A stretch of 64,000 nucleotides of DNA from Triplophysa rosa (taxonomy: Eukaryota > Chordata > Actinopteri > Cypriniformes > Nemacheilidae): the NCBI RefSeq assembly GCF_024868665.1, contig NC_079890.1, forward strand, positions 32,564,671-32,628,670. The letters are read 5' to 3'. Positions within the stretch are counted from its first letter, which is position 1. Every line of letters starts with the position of its first letter. Of the stretch, positions 46,401 to 58,189 are shown one piece after another. The position numbers and the translations under genes were made by a program. Under the pieces are notes generated by a model. It was given only the letters and a program-made list of their open reading frames with translations. It was not told the origin of the DNA and ran no database searches.

Positions 46401-49106
46401 TACAAAATTAGTTACAGTTTGAATGAAGTAAGCTGGTTCAACATACTTTAAGTCCTTGCCAAGGGAGACTTCCCCTGAGGAAATACATGAACATGTGACC
46501 CAAGGCCTCAAGGTCATCCCTCCGACTTTGCTCTATGGAAAAAAGAACTCAATCTAGTAACCACACCTCTATGTATATATAGTGTACGCACACTGATGTA
46601 CTAAAGTGGCAGCAAATAATCGTGATCCTTTGCTATATAAAGCAAGATCATCATATTTATGCATTTCTGTATTTTCAAGGCGCACCAAAGTATTTAAAAA
46701 TAACCGTAGTCCATGTCTGAAAAATTTGAGTATTATCAAGATACATTTTGGTACTTTTCCATTAGTGAACTTAGGCAGCCACTAGTGTTGCTTTCGTCAA
46801 CGAAAATTATGACTAAATATGGTCGTCAACGAACCTTTATCACGTGACGAAAACGAGACGAGACGCAACGTAAATGCTGGTCATGTGACGATGACTATAA
46901 TTAAATGTACAATGCTATATTGTTGACGAATAAAAACAAGACTAAATGTGGTTTACAAAATAAAAACTATGCTAAAATGTCTCTTCATTTTCGTTGACCA
47001 AAACGAGACGAGACGAAATGTTATAACGTTATTTCGCCTGATGCTTTAACCTAGATGCGGAGCGGAATCCTGTTATTTAAATGTCATCTGGCTGTTCTGA
47101 GTGAATTATGTGCACAGTTTAACATACAACACGAGTGATGGTCGAGGATTTATCTGCGTCTGCACTGTATGAGGATATGAACACATGAACTTCATCTCCA
47201 GTCAAGAGTTGCTCTGAGAGTTTATTTTACGAGCGTGAAGCTATGGGCAAACAAGCGTCTCCCCAAAGACCCGTCAAAATAAAAGTCCCGTTAAATTGAA
47301 CACTCAGACAAAAAATACTTTAGTGAACTATAGTATTTGCTATTGAAAATTGTAGTGCCCTTGTAGTAAATTGCTAAACACTGTATACTATAGTGAAGTT
47401 CAAAAACAAGATAATATCTAAGAATTTTACTGTAGTTTACTATAGTAAATACAATAGTATACTACAGTAATTTATGTGGACAAATATACCACTATTGTAT
47501 AGTAAAAAAGGAAAAACACACAAATTAGAAAAAATAAAATCAATTTAGGTAGTGTAAAAATTACATGGCCCTAATTTATCCAACTGTATGTAACATGAAT
47601 GTCTTTTGTCAGTTACCTGCCTTTTCATGATGAACTGCACTTGCATACTTTTTTTTTAATGATGACAACTGACAATTTATACTTGTGCTCCTACTGTTTG
47701 GCCTGTGCTACCAAACTTTAAACCTCTTTAGCTCCAGTGCTATGTGCAAAAAAAGTCTGCATTAATGTACTGCATTCTGTATGCTACTACAGGGCACTGA
47801 GGGCAGTCACTCTTTTCCTGTTGGTTCTTTGCAATGCTGGCAAATGTAACCTTCCAGTTGACTTGCGAAATCACTTCCATTTGTTTTATTAATAAAGGAT
47901 AATGGAAGGAAAATCGTTATGGGTACATTCACGTACTTTGATTTTAATAGTCACACAGCAAGAAAAAGAAAATTTATTTGTATAGGAAAAAGCTGCATCG
48001 AGAATCGTTTTATCATCGCATCGCAGCCCTCTGAATCATAATCACATCGTGACATGCCTAGAGATTCCCACCCCTAACGATGGCTTAAAATTAAAATCAG
48101 AGCGTCTTCCGTGTCTGGAATGGATGTATTCTTGAATCATTAAGGTAACAATAATATAATAAGATAACCTTGTTTGAAATGGGTTTGGCTAAAAGAAAAT
48201 TTTGGTTTAGTCTATACTACTAGGTACTTGTACTATATTGACTGGGTTAAATAGAATTGCATTACTAAAAAGAGACTAAAATACAATTTTCATAGACTAA
48301 AACTAGAGTAAATGTCATCAGTTTTCGTCGACTAAAACTAGACGAAAATAGTCATGGATAATTCTGACTAAAATAAGACTAAAATGCTCAGCCTTTTAGT
48401 CGACTGAAACTTGACTAGACTAAAAAGAGTATGAACGTGACTAAAACTAATAAAAACTAAAATGACAGCTTGACACAAAGACTAGACTAAAACTAAAATT
48501 AAAACAGGCCGCCAAAAACAACACTAGCAGCCACAAGAAAAAAAGTGGAAACTGTGGCACTCAAAATTTCATGCTAAAAGTGGATTAAATTGACATTTGA
48601 CATCAGACCAGGGAGGTTTGGAACACTTACCCTTCCCTAAGTGTGTATTAATAGACATGTATCGCGCTGTGCCAGTGAGGCTCTTGTGCTCCCGGTAAGG
48701 AATGTGTTTTTTGGTTTCTGGGTCGATGTATTCTTTCGCGAGGCCGAAGTCTATGATGTGAATGATGTGCTCCTTCTTATTGCCTTGCCGCCCGATGAGA
48801 AAGTTCTCTGGCTTCACGTCCCGATAGATGAGGTTTTTAGAATGCACATACTCCATGCGTGAAATCTGTCAAAATAGATAGACACACGCACTTACTATAA
48901 TATGCGGATTAACCCGGACAAAAAAATGACACATAAAAGCAGCAGTGGCCTTACCAGCTGAATGGCGATCATCAGGACGGTCTTCAGAGAGAACGTTCGG
49001 TCACACAGGTCAAAGAGATCTTCAAGACTGGGACCGAGCAGCTCCAGAACCATGGCATTGTATTTCCCACAGGGCCCAAAATAAAAGACCTGAGGCAGAC
49101 CCTCTG
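37364..49106 (-). CDS. csnk1g1: Casein kinase 1 gamma, C-terminal 362 residues (9 exons; N-terminal exons not in window)
   Basis: A Ser/Thr kinase of the CK1 family. Gamma members are membrane-anchored through a lipid-modified C-terminus and phosphorylate, among others, the Wnt co-receptor LRP6 (known). Seen in order: [20 protein letters not shown] (hinge side of the N-lobe), the catalytic loop [12 protein letters not shown], the CK1 signature [48 protein letters not shown], and the gamma-specific tail with [31 protein letters not shown] and [11 protein letters not shown]. The tail sequence favours gamma-1 over gamma-2 and gamma-3. All nine exons keep frame. The ATP-binding N-lobe exons (about 100 residues) are missing up to base 64000. 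Confidence 0.93.
38366..38776. repeat. Unclassified dispersed repeat, copy 1
   Basis: Similar over about 400 bp to 51870-52300: both start GACGGTTTCA, contain ACATAAACAAA, AACTTCCGGTACA and TTACTTGGCTAAACTT, and end CGGAAGTTAA. Confidence 0.75.
38945..39115. mobile_element. Hairpin MITE remnant
   Basis: CCAAAAATGAATATTCTTTC, CAAACCTGTATGACTTTCTT and the partial opposite arm TTCTGCAGAAGGTTTGGGAT identify a shortened copy of the common hairpin family. Confidence 0.6.
40025..40075. repeat. (ATATC)n microsatellite
   Basis: Ten or so ATATC units with small interruptions. Confidence 0.9.
40144..40452. mobile_element. Hairpin MITE
   Basis: Left CACCCAAAAATGAAAATGAT, right TCATTTTCATTTTTGGATGA; inner arms AACACAAAAGATATTTT and AAAATATCTTCTTTTGTGTT. 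Same family as 12142-12402. Confidence 0.8.
41410..41516 (-). CDS. csnk1g1: csnk1g1 exon: tail
   Basis: 107 bp, acceptor CCACAG, donor AA|GTATGT. It encodes [20 protein letters not shown] and [15 protein letters not shown]. It leaves in phase 2 within a Lys codon. Confidence 0.95.
41517..42337 (-). other. csnk1g1 intron
   Basis: No repeat, exon or RNA gene recognised. Confidence 0.6.
42338..42448 (-). CDS. csnk1g1: csnk1g1 probable cassette exon (37 codons)
   Basis: 111 bp in phase 0 at both ends, acceptor CACGCAG, donor CAG|GTACTG. It encodes [20 protein letters not shown] and [17 protein letters not shown]. It sits between the tail exon ending PLRNQ and the exon starting VVSSTNGE, which can also join directly in frame, as in the main mammalian form. 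A similar insert exists in longer CK1-gamma isoforms (recalled). Confidence 0.82.
42449..45272 (-). other. csnk1g1 intron with fold-back element
   Basis: 42449-43860 looks unique. The fold-back 43874-45052 fills the rest up to 220 bp from the next exon. Confidence 0.7.
43874..45052. mobile_element. Fold-back (long-arm) Tc1/mariner-type MITE, 1,179 bp
   Basis: Ends CAGTTGTGCTCAAG and its reverse complement, flanked by TA at 43872-43873 and 45053-45054. Two arms of about 510 bp are near-perfect reverse complements (for example CAGTAACTGTATGATGTTGA on the left and TCAACATCATACAGTTACTG on the right). The middle of about 150 bp is unpaired. No coding capacity. TA duplication fits Tc1/mariner mobilisation (known). 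Confidence 0.92.
45273..45380 (-). CDS. csnk1g1: csnk1g1 exon: gamma-type tail
   Basis: 108 bp, acceptor TCGCAG, donor CAG|GTAATA. It encodes [20 protein letters not shown] and [16 protein letters not shown]. It is in phase 0 at both ends. Confidence 0.95.
45381..45995 (-). other. csnk1g1 intron with SINE
   Basis: Contains the reversed SINE at 45640-45802; otherwise unremarkable. Confidence 0.7.
45640..45802 (-). mobile_element. tRNA-derived SINE, minus orientation
   Basis: Reverse complement of the 16618 copy: tail GCATTTGGCAGATGCTTTTA, then the head with GGATCCAACCCATGACC (degraded box B) and GCTCTAACCACAGAGCCACA (box A). Confidence 0.87.
45996..46144 (-). CDS. csnk1g1: csnk1g1 exon: end of kinase domain
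   Basis: 149 bp, acceptor TTTCAG, donor ATT|GTGAGT. It encodes [40 protein letters not shown] and [10 protein letters not shown]. Confidence 0.96.
46281..46365 (-). CDS. csnk1g1: csnk1g1 exon: C-lobe
   Basis: 85 bp, acceptor TTGCAG, donor G|GTGGGG (weak). It encodes [20 protein letters not shown] then EVLCENFP. Confidence 0.95.
46447..46532 (-). CDS. csnk1g1: csnk1g1 exon: C-lobe
   Basis: 86 bp, acceptor CCATAG, donor AAA|GTATGT. It encodes [20 protein letters not shown] then SLPWQGLK, a CK1 C-lobe hallmark. Confidence 0.95.
46533..48630 (-). other. csnk1g1 intron with hAT element
   Basis: Nearly all of it is the hAT element 46783-48526. Confidence 0.8.
46783..48526. mobile_element. Non-autonomous hAT element, 1,744 bp, 8-bp target duplication
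   Basis: Starts TAGTGTTG and ends CAACACTA. Exact 8-bp duplication GCAGCCAC at 46775-46782 and 48527-48534. Subterminal regions are rich in GACTAAA/ACGAAAA motifs in both orientations (GTCAACGAAAATTATGAC, GTCGACTAAAACTAGACG). The interior, about 47300-47500, holds a second inverted repeat around CTATAGTA. No transposase frame is visible. Confidence 0.92.
48631..48865 (-). CDS. csnk1g1: csnk1g1 exon: catalytic loop and activation segment
   Basis: 235 bp, acceptor GACAG, donor G|GTAAGT. It encodes [20 protein letters not shown] with catalytic Asp, [20 protein letters not shown], and [20 protein letters not shown]. All active-site residues visible here are intact. Confidence 0.96.
48955..49106 (-). 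CDS. csnk1g1: csnk1g1 exon: N-lobe end and hinge
   Basis: 152 bp, donor CTG|GTAAGG. It encodes [40 protein letters not shown] and [10 protein letters not shown]. The acceptor is TTTTAG (exon from 49106); the CAG three bases later (exon from 49103) is a possible NAGNAG alternative that also keeps frame. Confidence 0.92.
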
Positions 49107-51869
49107 CTAAAAGAGACAAAGATACAAAACAGAGTATTAATTACACGTATTACTTTTTAGTAAGTGGAATTTATACTAACATAAGTGACTCAAAGATAAC
49201 TGTAAACTCAAACAGCTTTGCTTTGTTTGGATCAGATTGGTATAAAAAACTGAAACCTGTCAGTCAAACAACCATCTTAACATGTAGAATTAATGACATG
49301 TTACTTATGCTAAATCCAACCTGATTCATCCAACCACTAAGTAGCAGCATTGTGAGAACATGACCAATGAAATGTATAACTGAAATGCTGCCTTTGCATC
49401 TTTTCCACACTCTAGCCATTACGGTCACTCATGAATGGACTACTTCCACGTAGCCTCGTGACGCACTTCCGACTTGATATCGTACAGCCCGCTAGGTTCC
49501 GGTTATATGTATTTACAACAGGCCGTTGCTCCCTGTGAAACCCAAACGGTTAAAATAAGACTTTTAAGTACATACATTATCAGCGACATAAGAAAAAATA
49601 TTCTAAACATCACTAGGTACATAATCTTCAAAAGATCTGAGAAAGTAATGGTGAACGATAGCGTTTCACTTTTTCTCCTCAGACACAGCTCCGTTGCAGA
49701 CATTTAACCACCGAACGCATGCGTGAGAGTGCATCAATATGTTTTTATTAAATGTTTGGATCACTACGTCGTGTCGTTTTTTATTGACAAATGTAATGCT
49801 ATCCATAAGTAAATGCATTTTTTGACAATAGCTATACGCCTATGTAAAAAGTGTAGTTATAACGTTTGAGGATAAATGTCACAAAAATTTGCGCAGTTAA
49901 TGCATTTATTTGGTATTGAATCTGCTCTATCTGCACATTGCTATTTTAAAATACGTTGCAATGTGAATGGACATCTAATTAATTTAAAATCCACATAGAA
50001 CATTTAACAATCATTGTATGGGGTCATTTTATTGTCGTTAAAACGTATGAAATACAATCTAGGAGACTAAACCGTTTAGGAAAGCGATGGACCGCTGCAG
50101 GGTGCATACAACGGCTTTATTATTCAGCAGATGAGTATACCTTTATAAAACATATCAGGAGGAGAACTTCTGCTAATTTAAGATCCGTCATAAAAACCCA
50201 CATGTGTTAACATCACAAACAGGATTTTTTGTTTTTAATAAAGTGACCGCCCTAAGAATTGAAATAATTTACCATGATCTCTGCTTGTAGATAAGCTTAA
50301 CACTGTTACCGGAAATGACTGAGCAGCATCCAGGAGAACGCGGAACACGTAGTCCAAAAAATCATCTGAAAGCCAGTTTTAGATTCCTCTAATCCTATCT
50401 CCTAGGTGCTGTATTTGAGTGGCCACACATCTCTAAACTGTGTGCATGTACAGAGGGTGATGTAGGTAGTTTAAGGCTGAGCCCACACTGCTCATTGTGT
50501 TGTTGTAACACTCCTGAGAATAGAGCGCACTGTTGGCCTGCCGATGACTCATCTAGTGTTCAGAATGCACATAACACGTATTCAGTCTCTCTCCATCTCT
50601 AGTGATTAACACGTTCACAAGATTTCTATTGGCACTCCACTGCTAGATGTTGTGGGAACATGTGAGCAAGCATTCAACGGATACAGCGTTCACATAGTAA
50701 TGGATGTATCAGTGTAAGACACTTTTTTGAGAGATATCTGAACGCAACTATGTCTTCTCTCTACAATAAACTTATTCATTATAACATCACTTCGTCTCCT
50801 GCCTGCTGTTCTTCCCCTCTGACATCCAATTCTGCAGGAGAGTTAGATCTATCAGTTTTGGCGTATGAACAAGATGGGACAACACTACGGTATCATTTTG
50901 GATCAATAACAATATAGTAGAATCTATCAGATAGGGCTAGTGGTGCAACGGATCACAAAACTCATTTGTGGTCACGGATCGGATAATTTTTCGGATCAGC
51001 TAATGTAAATGCTCATCATAGTTTACTACTATATACTATTATAATAACTATAATAACCTCTTTTTTGAAATCAATAAAATGCTAAAAAAAAATAGGGGCA
51101 CTTATATAAGGGGTTAAAGAATTTAAGTATCCTGAAGATATCAAGAGATTAATTTAACAGATTATTTAACATTATATTCTAGGCTATGTCATACAGTATG
51201 CATTCAATATGTATGACAATATGTATAATGAATAAATATGATATAAACATGTAATTAGAGTAAACAGCTGATAACTGGATCTCTAGAGATCAGATTATAA
51301 ATGTGACGGGTGTTATGAAGTGGCGATCATGAAGTATCTCGAACGACTTTCTGGTGCTGCGCGTTTGCGCATGAATAAATTTAAAAAATGGAGTCATCAT
51401 ATATTTAAGGTCTATTCTTTGACATGTCAATAATACAGCGCGCCAAATACGTGTAAAACATGTTTGATCAGGAGTGAATTGGAGCCACCATTAAAACGCT
51501 ATCAGTCATAGAAAAGCTTCTGTTCTTTTCTCACTTGGAAGACTACAATAAAATTTTACTTTTATGTTAATGACATTTTGGTAGGTTGGTTTTCTCATTG
51601 AGTTTAGCTTAAATCATATTTAATTGTACTACAGGTTTTTATGGTATATAAGTTTGTTTTTTAAGTGGTACATTTTACAAGTATTATCATACTTTAGTTA
51701 CAATATATGCATTAAAATATGCATTATGCAGGCACTGCAGTTCCCCCTTGTGTCTTATATAGAGATGTGCAATAATTACTATGATCTGAAACCATCGCAA
51801 TGAGGTCAAACAATCGCGATGAGAGATTATTTAATAATCGTGACAGCCCTATTTTTATCAGATCTTTCA

Positions 51870-52300
51870 AGACGGTTTCATCTTAACAACATAAACAAAT
51901 GTTACTGCCCATGGGCACTTTTGTGACCCCAACTGAACTTCCGGTACACATTCACAAACAATAGAATGCCTGTAGATTATTTTTGATAACAATCAAAAGA
52001 AACCGAAAAGAACTGTTACTTGGCTAAACTTGTCTCTCCAATATTTTGAATTTAGACTGCGATACCAAGCTCAACCGCTAGATGTCAATGTACCATACTG
52101 TTTCTTTAAATGCATCAAAACTACAGGATCCATTCAACAAATTGTTTATTTAATAAAATGAATATACAACAAAATTCAACAAATCGTTTTATTTAATACA
52201 ATTATTATACAATAAAATAATAATACAAATTAATATTAACAAATAAAATAAAATATAAATAGATTATTCGACATTAGCCAAACACAAAGCGGAAGTTAAA
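51870..52300. repeat. Unclassified dispersed repeat, copy 2
   Basis: Diverged partner of 38366-38776 in the same orientation, sharing ordered blocks over the whole length (GACGGTTTCA, AACTTCCGGTACA, TTACTTGGCTAAACTT, TTGTTTATTTAATA, CGGAAGTTAA). Confidence 0.72.
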
Positions 52301-52938
52301 CATGTTACTTAGTTAAGATATTGATACATTGACAGCGTTTGCTAACCGTAGTGCCTTGTCGTTAAAGTTTGTGTGTCTAACGTTACATAGACAAATAACT
52401 TAACCATGTAATGCATATTCCTCAACTTAAACCAAGTTCATGCTCCGTATATAACCAATAAAACAATTAACTTTGCAGTACTGTATACGATTTTTAAGAT
52501 ATATCGATATATTTTTTCAACGCGATGCGGGATTAGACAATATCGTTAATATCGATATGGGGTGTGTTCAACTTGAAGCGGCTCTGTGGTGTCTGACATG
52601 CGCAGTACCCATGCGCAGAGTGAGCAGAGCACTTTCGCTCTGCGCGCGAACTGGACGGACCCGCAATTTACATGTTTTAAACAAGCGGTGTGCAGCTGTA
52701 TGCAGGGTTTTTCATGCATAGAGAAATTGGAGGCGGCGGCCTCCGTCAAATGTCGTGCCGCCTCAGGCTCTCGCCAAAATTATGTTTTGAGTCTTCACAA
52801 GAAATGCTGCGGGCATTTAACAGACTGTCATTTGTAACTGCAGTTGCGACATTACGCCACAGTGGAGGCGCTGTTTCGTTATCAGCACACTGAGGCGCTA
52901 AAAAGAGATGCAGAACAAGAGACAGCCTGTGTTTCACG

Positions 52939-53418
52939 CAGTGTTGGGTAAGTTACTCTGAAAAAGTAATTAATTACTAGTTACTAATTACATATTCAAT
53001 AGTGTAATTAGATTACTGTACAAATTACTCTCTCCAAAAAGTATTTAGTTACTTATTACTAATTACTTTCTATATCATACATCAACTTTGATTAGTTAAG
53101 TGATTCAAGGACGGCTCTTTTAATTCATTCAAATAAATAATATGAACTACATAAAGTACTCTTATGTACCGACCAAAGTATTACAAATGTGAGAATTATA
53201 CATTAAAGCACAGATTTTAAAGTTAGACTTTGAATTTTGATGTTAATTCCACTATTGCACACACATATATTACACAAAGTATTTAGTCTAATTACATCAA
53301 AAGTAACTGTAATTAAATTACAGAAAAAATAAGAGTAATCCCTTACTTTACGTTTTCAAGTGAAAAGTAATTAAATTACAGTAACTAATTACTTAGTAAC
53401 TAGTTACACCCAACACTG
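52939..53418. mobile_element. hAT MITE with 8-bp target duplication
   Basis: 480 bp, starts CAGTGTTGGGTAAGTTAC, ends AACTAGTTACACCCAACACTG. The interior is rich in TAATTACT in both orientations. Exact 8-bp duplication GTTTCACG at 52931-52938 and 53419-53426. Confidence 0.93.
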
Positions 53419-53514
53419 GTTTCACGGCAGTTTGTTTTGCATCCAAGTACGTTTAATTTCTTAAATTAACATGACGTACATCATTGTAATGTCTTTAGCT
53501 GTGCAATTGCTCCG

Positions 53515-53625
53515 GGGGTACGTGTGTTCACTACTCTCTGGATGGGTTAAATGCAGAGGTCACATTTCGTTGCCTTGTACATGTGCAATGACAATAAATT
53601 GAATCTAAATCTAAATCTAAAAAAA
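53515..53625 (+). mobile_element. LINE 3' tail fragment
   Basis: CTGGATGGGTTAAATGCAGA followed by TTTCGTTGCCTTGTACATGT and GACAATAAATTGAATCTAAA, ending in tandem ATCTAA. Typical of the 3' end of a fish non-LTR element; no coding part. Confidence 0.65.
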
Positions 53626-55409
53626 AAAATTGGATCGTTGAATCAGCGTATACTGTACACAGCGAGTTCACCAGTATGAACGCACATTACGTTTAGAAGG
53701 ACTCGCACACAAATGACTCATTTGAACCGATTCATTTAAACTATTGAACTTTTCAGTCACTAGCGAATATAAGAGATCCTTGAATCATTTAAAGTGAACC
53801 ACAGACAATGAAAGATGTGAATGAGCTTTGCTCATTTTGAAAGACTGGTTAATTCAGTTGGCTATTGTGGGCTGAAAAGTTAGTTGAAAATGATAAAAAT
53901 GCTTCATTTGATTAAAAAAAACATTTCTGTTTGGTTGAATAAAAGTAATGTTTTATATAACTTCATAATTGTCATTTTTGTCTAATTTTGTTAGAACTTT
54001 TAATATGTCAAACTCAAAGTCACTTTGGTTAAGCCACTTAAAGGTGGTAGGCCTACGTGTGTGTGTACAAGATTAGGATGGCACCACATTTTGAGCCAGG
54101 AAAAACCCTGTGTATGTTTTCAAATAGGGAAAAAAAACCTGTCATTGAATTTCTTTTCACAAGCCATTTTAATAAAGGTGATTGTGACATCTCACATGAG
54201 GCTTTGACTTGCTAGTAAACATTTATTCCATTTTGTAGAAAATATCGATATACATATAGGATATCGCCTTTCATCAAAAAAAATACAGAGATATGAATTT
54301 TGGTCAATATCGCCCAGCCATACTGTATATAAGTGTTATCCTTAGCTTACTCTGCCATGTTCGGAACTGACATTGTTGGTAATGACAGACCAAACTAATG
54401 TGCTCTAAAATTTAAACATTGGTTAATGTTCAAAGCATTAAGGTCAATAAGTTCATTTAAATTGTTAATGACAAATAATCAAATTGTGACATTAACATCC
54501 ATGACATCTGTTCCACAGGTATTGGACCATTTTAACTGATGCCAGAGGAAACGTGAAGATGGTTTAATGGGTCTGAATTATTATTTTCTATTTGTTTACC
54601 CTTGTTTCATCTGTGTTTTAAATAAATCGTTAAATATTTGAATTCAAACATTGAATAAAAGTATTTTTGTGAAATGCCTGTCAGTGTTTTTGATGTTCAG
54701 ATACATTTTACTTAACACATCAGTATTAATACGTCATATACGATTTTAAGTAATATTTTGAAAAATCAAGTAAAGTTTACTGAGAAAAAGATAATTAGGA
54801 CTCTTGTAAAGAAATATTACGTATATTTATACGCATTACTTAAAAAAAATAAAAGCTTGGACAGTTCTGATAAATGTATTTATTTTTTAAACCGAGTTTA
54901 AAAATGTTCCTAGCTTTTTTCAAGTAAATTTCACTCCAAATTTTGTCAGTGTACAGATTTCCACTGCAAAGAAAACTGTGCCAACAATGTAGTTGAAGAT
55001 GCATAACCCAGTTCACATAAACCAGCCGCTAGCTTCTGCCGTCCCATACACCCAAACACGGACACCAAAAAACCCCATTCAGTTGTAGAACCAGAGGCCA
55101 GTGAGTCGGGTCTAATATCACACCTGAGCTGGTTGATCAGTAGCCAAACTGATTCCCAGCTAGTCAAGTCTTGATGTAGGGCTGAACAGAGGTATATCAG
55201 AGTTCAACACAACATAGCTACACATTAACCTCAGTCAAAAGACAACTTTACCATTCTTTCTAGAGGAAGAGATGTGTGACCTTTTCTCTTGGCTCGGTAT
55301 GATGGGAAATTATGACATACAGCAAGTGGATAAAGAGTAACTTCTCATAAGGAAGCATTTACTATACTAAAAGACATCGCAGACAGATATGGGCATCTTT
55401 ATCAATATA

Positions 55410-55502
55410 AAGAGAGAGCGAGAGCGAGCGCGAGAGCGAGAGCGAGAGCGAGCGCGAGAGCGAGAGCGAGAGCGAGAGCGAGAGAGAGAGAGAGAGAGAG
55501 AG
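55410..55502. repeat. GA-rich microsatellite
   Basis: GAGAGCGA units pass into pure (GA)n. Confidence 0.93.
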
Positions 55503-55630
55503 GATGGACATGGATTACATAAGAGCTAGGGGCGGTGTTATGTCATTCACAAAGCTGTGCTTGAGGATGGAGAGAAGCTCTACCTCCCACCATAGCATCC
55601 TTTCCCTCATCAGCACCTCTCCTACGCAAC

Positions 55631-55635
55631 ACGCG

Positions 55636-55680
<45 letters not shown>
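55631..55680. repeat. (CG)n-(CA)n microsatellite
   Basis: A short CGCGCG run followed by about twenty CA units. Confidence 0.95.
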
Positions 55681-55683
<3 letters not shown>

Positions 55684-58189
55684 GTGGTCATCAGGCTTAC
55701 ACACACCTTAACAAAGGACACACAGGACACACCTTAACAAAGCTTGGACTTCCTGTATTCAATCCTGATACACTGAGAATACAGGGGGTGGTGTCACAAA
55801 CCATAGAAATGAACTCAAACTTCCATCTCAAACGAACTACAATGAGTACATTTAATTTAAAATACATGTACATCAAATCACCACTGTGAAGCAAGAATCT
55901 GTACTGTGATAATTATTCTTCCTGTCTGTCAGTCTATTCGCTGTAATAAGACCTGAACTGCTGTGCTGTCTGCAAAGCCTGTTCTCAGGAAAGATTTTCC
56001 TCTCTCTCTTTTGTACCTGTTCGGATCGGATTAAAAAGGATGATCTTTCTAGTGCAAACAAGAGAAATCATTATGTTTGTAATCTGAAATCATATGTAGC
56101 AACAAAAAAACATTAAGAGAAACTGTATGAAAGGTTGCTCTAACCAAACTTTAAACTATTGCATTTACACAGCTGGGTCATATAGACATATAACCTATTT
56201 ATCATTAAACTAAATTGTTCATAAAGTATAAATATAAATTCACACATGTTCATATACATACATTTTAGATTAATTTTTATAATGAAACATTTTAATGTGC
56301 CACTAAACCAGCATAAATGCATTTACAGTATACATAATGTTTATGTTTACACAAATTTACAATGCCATTTACAAATAACTATATTTGGAATGACTAACGC
56401 CTCAATATAAGAGCCTTACAAATGGAGTTTGAATATGATGCTTGTGTGCGTGATCATAACACATTAATCTGAGCAGATGGGATGGACCAGGACCAGTGAT
56501 GTAATTCCTCATTGATAAGAGCTACGTGCTCAGGCATATGAGAGTGAGAGAGAGCGTGTGAGAGAAAGAGAGAGAGAGTGCACTGATCACGCCATCATTT
56601 TGGATTGGTGGAGTAAAAGATGAGTAACAATAACTAACATCCTCTCGTCACAGCCTCGGAGCTTACATTTGCCAATTTTCCATTTACACTTACTGGAAAG
56701 AAAGTTTTTCCAAATGCTACCTTAATCGGTATGATGTCACTTCTGGTCCTTATTATCACAGAAAGGTGGTTTCATCTGAGAGACCGCAGCACACACAGAA
56801 CAGAATCACATGATGCAGCCTCTTACCAGATCAGAATCAGCTGGATGATATCCAGCTGAGTGATGCTGCTAAAAACGGCCCTCTCACAAAATCATGTCTG
56901 GGCATGTTGGCGTGGCGTGCTTCAGGACAGCAGCGTTCATGTTAAGACGGACTTGTGTTGCAAAGTCAGGTCTTTGAGCGCTAACCTTTATCAATGAGTC
57001 TGGCATCAATTTACACTATCAAAAACTATAACCAAGTCAAAAATAAATGCGTTTAAAATGGACAGCTGTCAATAGGAGTAATTTACACCCAACCCTTACA
57101 CTTCAAACATTGTGGTTTTTCTAAAAGGTCCCCTTAGTCACCTTTGATAAACGCATATGCCAAAACGCATAAATGCAACTAAATGTCAATCACAGCATTC
57201 ACCGGTCAAATATGTCTAACCAGTAGAATTAACCATTGCTCCAAAAAACTATTTTAAAATACGGCTAACAAAGAAATTAGGGGCCACGGTGTGCTCTGCA
57301 AAACAAATAAAGGTCACCAAACCTGGGTTTAAGCGCAAATGAAAATCTAAATCTCTAGATCTAGAGCCAGTATCAACTGGCAGGGTCTGTTATGTAAATA
57401 TATTTCATTATTGCATATACACGACTGTGTTCATGCTGTTTGGGTATTACCGGATTCTTCACAACAGAAAAAGCACTACACACCAAACCGAGAAGGAATC
57501 CATCCATCTGCATTAAATGATGCACCAATAATGTTTCAAACCGTCAATGACCAAGTGTTACATTCAGCCTTTATTTGTGCGAACATGCTGAAGGCAAGAA
57601 CAAGCGGATGGAGGAAGGTGAGAATCACAAAGCAGAGACTCTCCACCCCTCCATCACCCCATCCCCCTATCCATAAAGTCTGAGCGGAGAGCTCAGCGGG
57701 TGGGCCCAGTGGAGGCAGCCCATACAGCACCTCCTCCACTGAGGTTACTCCTGTAGAAGAAAATCTGATTCAAAGAAGCATCGTGATGCTTTCGCTAAAG
57801 GTTTAGGCCTTGACGTGTGGTTGGAATTTGTAATGAATAATAATCTTCTTGGCGAAAGCATAAGCACGACAAACTATTACGGATACAGATTGGTGTCATA
57901 TGTGGACCATCTTTGAAACACTTGGCACACAAAACTAGACATCGCTTTTGCGGTTGAGAAAAGCATCGTGACTGCATGACTCCCTGTGTCCATGATGGGC
58001 AGAAACGAAGGAGAGACATTCTCTGCAGTCGTGTCTGGGGGAGGGTGGACCTCTGGGGTCGGGTTGCAAAGTAGAGGACGTAAGGGGAAGCACATCCTCA
58101 GGAACACATGCTACAGTGACAATAGCATCTCCTTCACCTGACCACCAAGAGCCTCACTTCCTGTAGTAGAGTCACAGGGTCTTGCAAAG

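Larger units (their letters stand above)
52495..54325. mobile_element. Probable DNA transposon remnant containing a nested MITE
   Basis: The left part has AAGATATATCGATATA; the right end has AAAATATCGATATAC and CAATATCGCCCAGCCATA, similar to hAT-type ends that start TATGGCTGGGCGATAT. It encloses the hAT MITE 52939-53418 and a LINE tail near 53515-53625. The left boundary is uncertain. Confidence 0.5.
49107..58189 (-). other. csnk1g1 upstream intron or 5' region, repeat-rich
   Basis: No kinase N-lobe exon was recognised. It contains a hAT-like end at about 50938-51000 (AGTGGTGCAACGGATCAC), a repeat copy at 51870-52300, a nested pair of elements at 52495-54325, GA and CA microsatellites at 55400-55680, and otherwise AT-rich sequence. 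Confidence 0.5.

Noticed and set aside
46595..46780. Possible extra element or exon between csnk1g1 exon 46447-46532 and the hAT insertion
   Set aside because: No splice-phase-compatible open frame with kinase similarity; appears to be plain intron.
54946..55167. 73-codon minus-strand ORF as a possible csnk1g1 5' exon
   Set aside because: The sequence does not resemble any CK1-gamma N-lobe segment and lacks fitting splice phases.
57536..57739. GC-richer minus-strand ORF as possible coding exon
   Set aside because: No similarity to kinase N-terminal sequence and no convincing splice sites.
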